NCBI GenBank assembly: GCA_002338385.1
Contig: DDIE01000014.1
Coordinates: forward strand, 1-39,118
DNA length: 39,118 bases
Direction of reading: 5' to 3'
Source of the DNA: Proteobacteria bacterium UBA1858
GTDB taxonomy: Bacteria > Pseudomonadota > Gammaproteobacteria > UBA4575
A program made the position numbers and the translations under genes. Below, one piece after another: positions 1 through 7,903 of the stretch. A model generated the notes under the pieces. That model saw only the letters and a program-made list of their open reading frames with translations. It searched no databases and had not been told where the DNA came from. How positions within the stretch are numbered: position 1 is the first letter of the stretch; each line of letters begins with the position of its first letter.

Positions 1-69
1 GGCTACGGCCAACAAGGCTGTAAAATAGCCGGTATGCGCAAACCTCTGAAACTCTGGTTAGACCTGTAG
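1..69 (+). CDS. C-terminal end of an unidentified protein (partial)
   Basis: An open frame enters at the left edge and ends at a TAG at 67-69, giving the last 22 residues of a protein (ends ...RKPLKLWLDL). The next gene starts 3 bases later at 73, which suggests both belong to one transcription unit. The fragment is too short to assign to a family. It could also be a chance open frame, although the tight spacing to the following lipoprotein gene argues for a real gene end. Confidence 0.4.
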   Translation, partial: GYGQQGCKIAGMRKPLKLWLDL

Positions 70-72
70 CCC

Positions 73-477
73 ATGATGGCAAATCCCATGCTGATGACAG
101 GCACCGGCCTGCTGCTGGCACTGGCACTCAGCGCTTGCGCCACCACTGCACCCAAGGATACAGCGCCCAGCTATGCTTATCGCGCCCAGGGTTGGGGCGC
201 GACCTCATGCCAACAATTAACCGACGACCTGAATAATACTGCGCTCAGCCGCAAGCAAAGCGCAGCCAATACGCACCTCTATCAATCGTGGTTAAGTGGT
301 TTTATTTCAGGTGTTAATTACGCTTGGGATGATACCTACGATGTGTCAGGCAACAGTGAGGTGGAGAGTGTCCTCGCTTGGCTGAATAACTATTGCGCCG
401 AGCAACCTGAGCAAACCATCCCGCTTGCTCTGCATGTACTCATGCAGGAATGGCAGCGCCAGGGTAATTCGCGCTAG
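73..477 (+). CDS. Small outer-membrane-type lipoprotein, unknown function
   Basis: This 134-residue protein has a type II signal peptide: a hydrophobic stretch at residues 11-19 and a lipobox L19-S20-A21-C22, so it should be lipidated at Cys22. Residue 23 is Ala rather than Asp, which favours sorting to the outer membrane (inference from the E. coli Lol rule). The mature part keeps two cysteines, C46 and C108, that could form one disulfide. It ends in an alpha-helical, Trp-rich segment with a WLNNYC motif. The overall pattern resembles small periplasmic HdeA- or Rap1a-like helical proteins, but I cannot assign it firmly. Its stop overlaps by 4 bases the stop of the convergent oxidoreductase gene. 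Confidence 0.7.
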   Translation: MMANPMLMTGTGLLLALALSACATTAPKDTAPSYAYRAQGWGATSCQQLTDDLNNTALSRKQSAANTHLYQSWLSGFISGVNYAWDDTYDVSGNSEVESVLAWLNNYCAEQPEQTIPLALHVLMQEWQRQGNSR

Positions 478-1046
478 CAGCCCTGTACCATCTGCTCAAG
501 TTCCGCCAACATGGCTTCGCGTGCCGCATCATCCACCATAGTGACCGAGTAAAATACGCGATCAATAATGTCGGTAATACCACAAAACGCCAGCGTGCCC
601 TCAGTGGTACTCTTAGTCAGTTGATCGGCATTCTTACCAAAATCCTCTTTTGTTCCACCGGCTGTGACGACCACCATGGCGCGCTTGTTATGCAATAAAC
701 CGGTGAGGCCATTCTCATCAAAACTAAAGGCATAACCATTGGTGAAGACGCGATCGAACCAGCCTTTGAGGATGGCCGGACGATCAAACCACCAGAGTGG
801 ATAAATGACCACGATCATATCTGCCCACGTCACCTGTTCTTGTTCTCGCTTAATATCATCGGGCACTTTACCTTCGTTCTGTAAGGAGAGTTGCGCCTCG
901 CCCAGAACAGGATCAAAACGCTCAGCGTATAAATCTTTCAACTGAACTTGATCGCCGCGTTTTTTAAAAGCGGTATTAATGACTTTCAAAATAGATTGAT
1001 TGAAGCTCAAGGGATTAGGATGAGCGTAAACAATGAGCACATTCAT
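474..1046 (-). CDS. NAD(P)H-dependent quinone oxidoreductase, flavodoxin fold
   Basis: This 190-residue protein begins with the flavodoxin-like signature LIVYAHPNPLSFN, typical of the NQO1/KefF/MdaB family. These soluble flavoproteins use NAD(P)H for two-electron reduction of quinones or related substrates. The motif YPLWWFDRPAILKGWFDRVF (residues near 82-101) is the family's flavin and active-site loop, and VVTAGG further on is a second flavin-contact segment. Length is normal for the family. The gene lies 18 bases downstream of gatB on the same strand and may be the last gene of the gatCAB transcript. Family membership is clear, but the physiological substrate cannot be deduced. Confidence 0.88.
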   Translation of the reverse strand: MNVLIVYAHPNPLSFNQSILKVINTAFKKRGDQVQLKDLYAERFDPVLGEAQLSLQNEGKVPDDIKREQEQVTWADMIVVIYPLWWFDRPAILKGWFDRVFTNGYAFSFDENGLTGLLHNKRAMVVVTAGGTKEDFGKNADQLTKSTTEGTLAFCGITDIIDRVFYSVTMVDDAAREAMLAELEQMVQGC

Positions 1047-1064
1047 AGTATGTATTGAGTTGGA

Positions 1065-2498
1065 TTAACTTAATTTTTGTTTAAGTATCTGGTTGACCTG
1101 CTGAGGATTAGCTTTGCCTTTAGTTGCTTTCATCACTTGACCAACAAAGAAACCGAATACCTTATCTTTCCCGGCGCGATACTGAGCCACCTGCTGAGGA
1201 TTAGCCGCCACTACTTGTTGGATAATCGTCTCAAGCTCACCCGTATCAGACATTTGTTCGAGACCTTGTTCAGCAATGATTTGATCGACAGATTGGGTGC
1301 CGTTCCAGAGGGCCTGAAAGACCTGTTTGGCGCTTTTAGAGGACAGCGTATTATCGCTGATGCGCAATAATAAGGTTGCCAGTCGCTCGGCATTGACGGG
1401 ACTATCAGCCACCTCAATCGCGTTTTGATTGAGCGCCGCAGAAAATTCACCCAATACCCAGTTCGCTACTAGCTTGGCTGGCAAGGATTGCTGTGCCAAG
1501 ACTTGTTCAAAGAATTCTGCCATCGCACGTGTAGCTGTCAACTGTTGTGCATCATCGACACTCAGGCCATATACCTCGAGGAACCGTTGTTGTTTCTGCT
1601 CTGGCAACTCTGGCATGTTGGCTTGCAACTCAGCCAACAGTGAGGCATCAAGTACTACCGGCAATAAATCAGGATCAGGGAAATAGCGATAATCGTTGGC
1701 TTCTTCCTTACTGCGCATGGAGCGTGTGGAATCATCATCAGCATCATATAAACGTGTTTCCTGAACAACTCTGCCACCCGACTCGAGTACTTCAATTTGG
1801 CGCTCAACTTCATAATTGATCGCACGCTCAACGAAGCGGAAAGAATTAATATTCTTCAACTCTGTGCGCGTACCCAACTTAGTTTCACCCTTGGGTCGCA
1901 CCGAGACATTGGCATCGCAGCGGAATGAACCCTCCTGCATATTACCGTCAGAAATATCTAGATACTGCACAATCGCATGAATCTTACGCATATAGGCTAC
2001 TGCTTCTCTAGCTGAGCGCAAATCTGGCTCAGAGACAATCTCAATTAATGGTGTGCCTGCGCGGTTGAGATCTATTCCTGTCATACCATCAAAATCATCA
2101 TGCAGGGACTTGCCTGCATCTTCTTCTAGATGTGCGCGAGTAATGCCTATTGTTTTAGGGGTGCCATCATCCAGCATAATATCGAGCTGACCATGCTCAA
2201 CAATGGGTTTTTCCAGCTGACTGATTTGATAGGCTTTGGGTAAATCTGGATAAAAGTAGTTTTTGCGTTCAAATACGGAGTGCTCAGCAATATCGGCGTG
2301 GATAGCAAGACCAAACATCACTGCTTTTCTCACCACCTCTTTATTCAGTACCGGCAACACGCCGGGTAACGCTAGACTGACCTCACAGGCTTGTGTATTT
2401 GGTTCTGCTCCGTAGGCGGTGGCCGCCCCGGAAAATATTTTCGTTTGAGTATTCAGCTGGCAATGAATCTCCAAACCAATCACTGTTTCCCATTGCAT
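1065..2498 (-). CDS. gatB: Aspartyl/glutamyl-tRNA(Asn/Gln) amidotransferase subunit B
   Basis: GatB is the kinase and tRNA-binding subunit of the GatCAB amidotransferase. It activates the side chain of Glu or Asp mischarged on tRNA-Gln or tRNA-Asn, and then accepts ammonia channelled from GatA. The 477-residue length is typical. The N-terminus MQWETVIGLEIHCQLNTQTK, the internal HLEEDAGK and the FRCDANVSVRP motif are hallmarks of the family. The C-terminal YqeY-like tail ends in KGKANPQQVNQILKQKL. It is 19 bases downstream of gatA on the same strand, in the order gatC-gatA-gatB. Confidence 0.98.
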   Translation of the reverse strand: MQWETVIGLEIHCQLNTQTKIFSGAATAYGAEPNTQACEVSLALPGVLPVLNKEVVRKAVMFGLAIHADIAEHSVFERKNYFYPDLPKAYQISQLEKPIVEHGQLDIMLDDGTPKTIGITRAHLEEDAGKSLHDDFDGMTGIDLNRAGTPLIEIVSEPDLRSAREAVAYMRKIHAIVQYLDISDGNMQEGSFRCDANVSVRPKGETKLGTRTELKNINSFRFVERAINYEVERQIEVLESGGRVVQETRLYDADDDSTRSMRSKEEANDYRYFPDPDLLPVVLDASLLAELQANMPELPEQKQQRFLEVYGLSVDDAQQLTATRAMAEFFEQVLAQQSLPAKLVANWVLGEFSAALNQNAIEVADSPVNAERLATLLLRISDNTLSSKSAKQVFQALWNGTQSVDQIIAEQGLEQMSDTGELETIIQQVVAANPQQVAQYRAGKDKVFGFFVGQVMKATKGKANPQQVNQILKQKLS

Positions 2499-2517
2499 AG
2501 TGTTTTATCCTAATCTC

Positions 2518-3966
2518 TTACTCGAAACTGGCAGGTATTTGCAGATGATGGCTGGTCTGTTGTTGATATTGGTGCGCCAGTCTCAAAATCACATCTTCCT
2601 TGAAATAATTACTCACCAGTTGCATCCCAACTGGCAGACCCGACTGCAAACCGATCGGCACAGACAAGCCAGGTAGGCCGGCCAGATTGACGCCTATGGT
2701 AAAGATGTCGGATAAATACATCGTCACTGGGTCGTCTGATTTTTCGTTAATTTTAAATGCAGTAGTGGGTGCGGTCGGGCTGAGCACCGCATCGACCTCG
2801 GCAAAGGCCTGGCTATAATCCTGACTGATTAAACGGCGAATCTTTTGTGCCTTAATGTAGTAAGCATCGTAATAACCGGCAGATAAAGCATATGTGCCTA
2901 TCATAATACGCCGTTTCACTTCTTCGCCAAATGCCTCACTGCGGCTGCGACTGTACATGTCTTCTAAATCGCGTGGATTCTGGCAGCGATAACCGTAGCG
3001 GGCACCGTCGTAGCGTGACAGATTTGACGATGCCTCAGCAGGTGCAATGACATAGTATGCGGCAATCGCTAATTCTGCGTTAGGTAATGAGATAGGTTTT
3101 ATTTCACAACCTAATGACGTCAACACTTCGCAGGCGTGTTGGATATGTGCCGCAATTTCCGAGTCCAGACCCTGCTCAAAGAATTCTTTAGGCATACCGA
3201 TACGCATGCCTTTGACCGTCTGCTCAAGATCAGCGACATAGTCGGGCACCGGCAGATCGACACTGGTGGAGTCTTTATCATCATGCCCCGCCATGGTTTG
3301 CAGGAGATAGGCACAGTCCTCAGCAGTGACTGCCATCGGCCCACCTTGATCCAAGCTTGAGGCATAAGCGATCATGCCGTATCGCGACACTCGGCCATAA
3401 GTTGGCTTGAGTCCGGTGATACCACATAACGCGGCTGGCTGACGAATGGAACCTCCGGTATCCGTACCCAGACTGGCGCTCGCCAGGCGTGCAGCCACGG
3501 CGACTGCGGATCCTCCTGAGGATCCTCCCGGCACTCGCGAGGTGTCCCAAGGATTTTTTACCGCGCCATAAAAACTGGACTCGGAGGAAGAACCCATCGC
3601 GAACTCATCCATATTAGTTTTACCCAAGGTCACCACCCCTGCTTGCTTGAGCTTTTTAACGACCGTTGCGTCGTAAGGGGCAACAAAATTATCCAGCATT
3701 TTTGAGCCGCATGTTGTCGCTGTGCCATCGCTACAAAATAAATCTTTAAGGGCGATTGGGATGCCTTTCAGGACAGAGGTTTGGTGTCTATCAGCGTCGG
3801 CCTGTTTCGCCTGCTCAATAGCCTGTTCGGCCAGTACTGTGATAAAGCTGTTGAGCTGTCCGTCATGTGCCTCGATACGGTCAATATAATGGCGGGTTAA
3901 TTCTTCACTACTAATTTGTTTGGCCGCCAGGGCTTTAGCTTGTTGAGCGAGCGTGAGTTTGTGCAT
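2518..3966 (-). CDS. gatA: Aspartyl/glutamyl-tRNA(Asn/Gln) amidotransferase subunit A
   Basis: GatA is the glutaminase subunit of GatCAB and supplies ammonia from glutamine. It belongs to the amidase-signature family, and all three catalytic residues are visible: Lys74 (in IALKDLF), the cis-Ser149 (in PGGSSGGSA) and the nucleophile Ser173 (in DTGGSIRQPA). Their spacing equals that of the structurally known S. aureus enzyme (K79, S154, S178). The length of 482 residues is standard. The start at 3966 matches the family N-terminus (LTLAQQAKALAAKQISS). gatC ends 58 bases upstream and gatB begins 19 bases downstream. Confidence 0.98.
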   Translation of the reverse strand: MHKLTLAQQAKALAAKQISSEELTRHYIDRIEAHDGQLNSFITVLAEQAIEQAKQADADRHQTSVLKGIPIALKDLFCSDGTATTCGSKMLDNFVAPYDATVVKKLKQAGVVTLGKTNMDEFAMGSSSESSFYGAVKNPWDTSRVPGGSSGGSAVAVAARLASASLGTDTGGSIRQPAALCGITGLKPTYGRVSRYGMIAYASSLDQGGPMAVTAEDCAYLLQTMAGHDDKDSTSVDLPVPDYVADLEQTVKGMRIGMPKEFFEQGLDSEIAAHIQHACEVLTSLGCEIKPISLPNAELAIAAYYVIAPAEASSNLSRYDGARYGYRCQNPRDLEDMYSRSRSEAFGEEVKRRIMIGTYALSAGYYDAYYIKAQKIRRLISQDYSQAFAEVDAVLSPTAPTTAFKINEKSDDPVTMYLSDIFTIGVNLAGLPGLSVPIGLQSGLPVGMQLVSNYFKEDVILRLAHQYQQQTSHHLQIPASFE

Positions 3967-4024
3967 AGTTTTGCTTGGCTAAGATTGTCTATCAGTTAAT
4001 GGTCGAACGAGTCTGTAAGCAGAC

Positions 4025-4312
4025 CTACTCAATCACTTTAGGCACCAGGTACAACCCGTCCTGAGTCGCCGGGGCGATCGCTTGAAATTTAGCGCGTTGA
4101 TTAAATTCCGTGATGACATCTGCACGCAGAGGTTGCATCATTTCCTGCGGATGAGCCATTGGTTCGACATGGTCAACATTGACGCTATTCATTTGCTCAA
4201 CAAAATCAAGTATGCGCGTTAACTCTCGCTTATATTGATACACTTGTGAGTCACCAAGCTGCAAGTTTGCCAATTTGGCAATATAGAGAACATCATCGTT
4301 GGTCAGGGCCAT
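4025..4312 (-). CDS. gatC: Aspartyl/glutamyl-tRNA(Asn/Gln) amidotransferase subunit C
   Basis: GatC is the small subunit that wraps around and stabilises the GatA-GatB complex. This 95-residue protein has the family features: an N-terminal helix (VLYIAKLANLQL), the ILDFVEQMNSVNVDHVEPMAHP segment region (read as two adjacent motifs, ILDFVEQMN and VEPMAHP), and a C-terminal LYLVPKVIE that inserts into the complex. It is first in the gatC-gatA-gatB(-oxidoreductase) unit and diverges from mreB across a 209-base gap. A TATAAA-like box on the minus strand at 4361-4366 could be its -10, but I found no convincing -35. Confidence 0.96.
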   Translation of the reverse strand: MALTNDDVLYIAKLANLQLGDSQVYQYKRELTRILDFVEQMNSVNVDHVEPMAHPQEMMQPLRADVITEFNQRAKFQAIAPATQDGLYLVPKVIE

Positions 4313-4446
4313 AATTCACTCCAATTCGAGGCTCATGAAGGTAACATACAAAGGCTTATTTTTATATCTGGCGAAGCGCTGATTTGGCTGGCAATACTAG
4401 TGGTTTTACCTCATTAGTTGTATCTCCAGCCACTTCTTGCCCCAAA

Positions 4447-4477
4447 CTGACCTCGCTGTTAAAGTGCCTGCTATAAT
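4447..4477 (+). promoter_or_regulatory. Probable mreB promoter with extended -10
   Basis: A perfect TATAAT at 4472-4477 is preceded by TG at 4469-4470 and one base, giving a full extended -10 element (TGnTATAAT). A weak -35-like CTGACC lies at 4447-4452, with a 19-base spacer. Extended -10 promoters do not need a good -35. It sits 44 bases upstream of the mreB ATG at 4522, in the 209-base gap that separates mreB from the divergent gatC. Confidence 0.7.
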
Positions 4478-4521
4478 TCAATGATTTATAAGAATAACTA
4501 CATATTCATTTTAGGCATCCC

Positions 4522-5565
4522 ATGTTTGGACGAATTCTAGGACTATTTTCCAACGATCTATCGATAGATCTTGGTACTGCTAACACCCTAATTTATGTCA
4601 AAGATAAAGGTATCGTTCTTGATGAACCGTCAGTTGTGGCGATTAGAAATGACCCAAATTCGGGTGCTCGATCGATTGAGGCAGTCGGCACTAATGCCAA
4701 AATGATGTTGGGCAGAACCCCCAACAACATCGAAGCGATCCGACCCATGAAAGATGGTGTCATTGCTGACTTCACAACGACCGAAAAAATGCTGCAGCAT
4801 TTTATTCGTGCAGTGCACACCAATATGGTACTTAGACCCAGCCCACGTGTGTTGGTGTGTGTCCCATGTGGCGCAACTCAGGTTGAACGACGAGCAATTC
4901 GTGAATCTGCAGATGGTGCAGGCTCACGCAAAACGTATCTAATCGAAGAACCGATTGCAGCTGCTATTGGTGCGGGCATGCCAATAGAAGAGGCGTGCGG
5001 TTCTATGATCCTGGACATTGGTGGTGGCACCTCCGAAGTGGCTGTGTTGTCTCTCAATGGCATTGTCTACTCCGCGTCGGTGCGCATTGGTGGTGATAAA
5101 TTTGATGATGCCATTATCAGTTATGTGCGACGCAACTATGGTGTGTTGATTGGTGAAGCAACAGCGGAGCGAGTGAAAAAGGAAATAGGTACCGCTTACC
5201 CCGGCAAAGAAATACTTGAACTAGAAGTCAAAGGTAGAAATCTATCCGAAGGCGTACCCAAGAGTTTCTCACTCAATAGCAATGAGATTCTTGAAGCGTT
5301 ACAGGAACCGCTGTATGGCATTGTGAGCGCAGTCAAAACTGCACTTGAACAGACCCCACCTGAGCTCGGTTCAGATGTTGCAGAGCGAGGTATAGTATTG
5401 ACTGGTGGTGGCGCTCTGCTGCGTGATCTTGACCGTCTGCTTATGGAAGAGACAGGCATTCCGGTCATCGTAGCTGATGATCCCCTTACCTCAGTCGCCC
5501 GTGGGGGTGGCAAGGTGCTTGAGATGATCGACACCTTTGGCAATGACTTACTTGCTGGAGAGTGA
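4522..5565 (+). CDS. mreB: Rod-shape-determining actin homologue MreB
   Basis: MreB is a bacterial actin that polymerises on the inner face of the cytoplasmic membrane and positions the elongation machinery for lateral-wall peptidoglycan. The protein is 347 residues, the usual length. The N-terminus MFGRILGLF is the short amphipathic membrane anchor of Gram-negative MreB. Nucleotide-binding elements follow in order: phosphate-1 DLGTANTLIYV, phosphate-2 LDIGGGTSEVAV and the adenosine motif LTGGGALLRDLD. It heads the mreBCD unit and has its own extended -10 promoter. The arrangement gatCAB divergent from mreBCD is also known from Pseudomonas-like genomes. Confidence 0.98.
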   Translation: MFGRILGLFSNDLSIDLGTANTLIYVKDKGIVLDEPSVVAIRNDPNSGARSIEAVGTNAKMMLGRTPNNIEAIRPMKDGVIADFTTTEKMLQHFIRAVHTNMVLRPSPRVLVCVPCGATQVERRAIRESADGAGSRKTYLIEEPIAAAIGAGMPIEEACGSMILDIGGGTSEVAVLSLNGIVYSASVRIGGDKFDDAIISYVRRNYGVLIGEATAERVKKEIGTAYPGKEILELEVKGRNLSEGVPKSFSLNSNEILEALQEPLYGIVSAVKTALEQTPPELGSDVAERGIVLTGGGALLRDLDRLLMEETGIPVIVADDPLTSVARGGGKVLEMIDTFGNDLLAGE

Positions 5566-5622
5566 CGACCAGATTTGACTCCCGCCTAGCGCATAGTCAG
5601 CTCGTGACACTGGAGATAGACC

Positions 5623-6474
5623 ATAAAAGCTTTATTTTCAATTTCACCCACCTTACCAACTAAGCTGTTCTTCTTGGTTCTTCTCTCCGTCATATGCATG
5701 ATCGTCGACCATCGCTACCATCACTTACAGTTATTACGTGCTTCTGTCGCCACCCTCACCTATCCGTTTCAGTACATTGTTAATCTACCCTCTGATCTGA
5801 GTAATATCGCGAATGAATTGTTGGCCTCGCGGCATGCACTCATCAAAGAGAACAGAATGTTGCGTGAGGAGAATATATTCCACCAAGTAAAGCTGCAGCG
5901 CTTGGCCTTACTGGAGCGCGAAAATGCCCGTCTGAGGGATCTATTGGAGTCAACCGAGCAACTGTCTGATGAGCATATTCTGATTGCCGAGATTTTATCG
6001 GTCGATCTGCATCCGTTTAGGCAAGTGATCACAATTAATAAAGGTCAGGATGATGGTGCTTATCAAGGCCAACCTATTGTTGGTGCGCAAGGAATTATTG
6101 GTCAGTTAGTTGACATTTATCCCGTCCATTCCACTGCCTTGCTGATCTCAGACCCTAATCACGCACTCCTGGCGGAAAGCAACAGAACTAATTTACGCGC
6201 CTTGTTAGTGGGTAATGGCCAAGCGAAATATCTATCTTTGCAAAACGTTTCATCCTCAGCGGATATTCGCATCGGTGATCTATTTCACACCTCAGGCCTG
6301 GATGAGGTCTATCCAGCGAACTATCCTATTGCTGAAGTCATCAGTATTAACAGTTTACCTGGTGAACCCTTCCTGCAAGTTGCCGCTCGTCCGTTGGTGG
6401 ATTTGAACACAATACGCGAAGTGCTCTTGTTATGGACCGGCGAACGGGCCGCACAGCTGAGGCCTGCACCATGA
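5623..6474 (+). CDS. mreC: Rod-shape-determining protein MreC, probable AUA start
   Basis: MreC is a bitopic inner-membrane protein of the elongasome with a periplasmic coiled coil followed by beta-barrel domains. The frame has no ATG early enough. The first standard candidates are TTG at 5674 and ATG at 5698, both inside the transmembrane helix. Reading up to ATA at 5623 adds IKALFSISPTLPTKLFF, which aligns with the E. coli MreC start (MKPIFSRGPSLQIRL). A GGAG at 5612-5615 lies 7 bases before the ATA, and an in-frame TAG at 5617-5619 blocks longer readings. The protein is then 283 residues: one membrane helix near 15-32, a coiled coil near 65-110, and the beta domains after that. A sequencing error of ATG to ATA is the main alternative. 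The stop overlaps mreD (ATGA). Confidence 0.88.
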   Translation: MKALFSISPTLPTKLFFLVLLSVICMIVDHRYHHLQLLRASVATLTYPFQYIVNLPSDLSNIANELLASRHALIKENRMLREENIFHQVKLQRLALLERENARLRDLLESTEQLSDEHILIAEILSVDLHPFRQVITINKGQDDGAYQGQPIVGAQGIIGQLVDIYPVHSTALLISDPNHALLAESNRTNLRALLVGNGQAKYLSLQNVSSSADIRIGDLFHTSGLDEVYPANYPIAEVISINSLPGEPFLQVAARPLVDLNTIREVLLLWTGERAAQLRPAP

Positions 6475-6956
6475 ATCGGACAGGCAACTATTTCACCACA
6501 TTAGTCGGCTCCTTCATGCTTGCGATCGTGCTGACTTTCATCCCTGTACCTCACTGGGCTGAGCCTTATCGCCCTGAATGGCTGATGTTGGTGACCATCT
6601 ATTGGGGCATGCATACACCGAATAAATTCAGCCTAGGTTCAGCCTGGCTGGCTGGACTCACCCTGGATGTTTTGCGAGGTGCCCTGCTAGGCCAACACGC
6701 ACTGGGCTTTGCCATCACCGCATTCCTCGCCATTCGCCTGCATCAGCGAGTGCGCGTCTACCCTATCCATCAACAGGCATTGTTTGTTGGCATGATTATG
6801 TTGCCCTATATGAGTGTCACGCTATGGATTTATGGCGCATTAAGCCAGAGTACAGATTCTTGGCTCTACTGGATGCCGGTGATTACCAGTACGGCATGCT
6901 GGCCGATTGTGGTACTGGGCATTCGGGCCACTGGCTATGCCAGAGAATTAGCCTAG
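6471..6956 (+). CDS. mreD: Rod-shape-determining membrane protein MreD
   Basis: MreD is a small polytopic inner-membrane protein that works with MreC, RodA and PBP2 in lateral wall synthesis. The ATG at 6471 overlaps the mreC stop in an ATGA, the usual sign of translational coupling. A longer reading from 6432 is rejected for that reason. The 161-residue product has about five hydrophobic segments, the RPEWLMLVTIYWGMH motif and the GLTLDVLRGALLGQHALGFA motif (residues near 62-81), which is the MreD hallmark. The gene ends 8 bases before the convergent ChaN-like gene. Confidence 0.94.
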   Translation: MNRTGNYFTTLVGSFMLAIVLTFIPVPHWAEPYRPEWLMLVTIYWGMHTPNKFSLGSAWLAGLTLDVLRGALLGQHALGFAITAFLAIRLHQRVRVYPIHQQALFVGMIMLPYMSVTLWIYGALSQSTDSWLYWMPVITSTACWPIVVLGIRATGYARELA

Positions 6957-6964
6957 CGCATGGC

Positions 6965-7903
6965 TTATTTGCGTGCGCGCATTTTTTCCAACTGTTTAGA
7001 AAATTCTATGCACGGGTCTTGGTTGGTGTCGCTGGGTGTGAAAATCACAATATCATAGGGTGCCAGCTCCGAGTCACGCGGCCAATAATCAGTCGCTTCA
7101 AGTCGCTCTGGGTGGACCGGCAAAATGGCAATGCTGAGAGAAGCTTTAGCCAGTTTCTCTAACTGTGCAGGCACCCCAATATCCTTACGTATGTGGGTGC
7201 TGCCAGCAAGCAATACGGCTTTTGTTTGAATGCTCGACGCAGCCACGCCAATCGCCATGGAGGTGTCTTTTGCCATCTGTACGTGAGCCATACCCTGAGT
7301 ATGTTCAATCGGCATGTAACCACAGTGTGAGTGATAAATGGTCTGTTTGATGTACTCTTGTCCGCTCGCGGGCAAGGCCTGACAAAGATTGACTGAATGC
7401 GCTTGAATATCAAACTGACAGCGTTGTGGATCGCGCATGATTAAGTGCTGCTGCGGCTTGTCAATGTTGCCACCATACAACCCGAGCTGCGCTAGTCTGG
7501 CGACATTAATCACCGGTTGATACACCGGCCAATCCCATCCCGGCGACACTTTTTCCAGCTGTTGCACAAGCTGTTCGGAGGATTTTTGCTGAGTTTCAAC
7601 ATCATCACCTGCATTGAGCATTTCAAGTACCAATGTCAGCGCATGGCCACCATCAATCAGTGTTTGGATAATATTGGCCTGCAGTTGATGATGGTCAGGG
7701 TTAGAGTGGGTCTCGCCCAACAATATAATGTCCTGAGCGGCAATCATTTCGGTTAGACTATCGCTATCTATAAATTCTTCCGCCGCCACATCATATGTTT
7801 TACCGACCAGCACATGATCGCGATAATAAGCAGACTGCCACTGCGCATGCACAGGCAGAATAATCACACTCGCCAATATTAAAAGCCGACTAAAACTATA
7901 CAT
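6965..7903 (-). CDS. ChaN-like exported protein (haem-binding family, DUF399)
   Basis: This 312-residue protein matches the ChaN/DUF399 family, whose structurally studied member binds haem and has been linked to iron uptake. Family marks are ILLGETHSNPDHHQLQ near residues 60-75, the VLEML segment, and the late LLAGSTHIRKDIGVP. The N-terminus (MYSFSRLLILASVIILPVHA) is a Sec signal peptide with no lipobox Cys, so the mature protein should be free in the periplasm, unlike lipoprotein members of the family. A good ribosome site (GAGG, 7 bases before the ATG) lies within the divergent rnd gene. Its ATG directly abuts the rnd ATG. The haem role is inferred from the family. Confidence 0.85.
   Translation of the reverse strand: MYSFSRLLILASVIILPVHAQWQSAYYRDHVLVGKTYDVAAEEFIDSDSLTEMIAAQDIILLGETHSNPDHHQLQANIIQTLIDGGHALTLVLEMLNAGDDVETQQKSSEQLVQQLEKVSPGWDWPVYQPVINVARLAQLGLYGGNIDKPQQHLIMRDPQRCQFDIQAHSVNLCQALPASGQEYIKQTIYHSHCGYMPIEHTQGMAHVQMAKDTSMAIGVAASSIQTKAVLLAGSTHIRKDIGVPAQLEKLAKASLSIAILPVHPERLEATDYWPRDSELAPYDIVIFTPSDTNQDPCIEFSKQLEKMRARK

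Noticed and set aside
1077..1370. Plus-strand open frame of 97 codons opposite gatB
   Set aside because: Antisense to a conserved gene with unrelated composition; treated as chance.
3490..3545. Palindromic GGATCC-rich stretch, considered as a repeat or site
   Set aside because: It encodes the conserved Gly/Ser loop of GatA, so coding constraint explains the pattern.
5196..5543. Minus-strand open frame of 115 codons inside mreB
   Set aside because: It is a reverse-strand shadow of the well-conserved mreB, with a Ser/Arg-rich product and no ribosome site.
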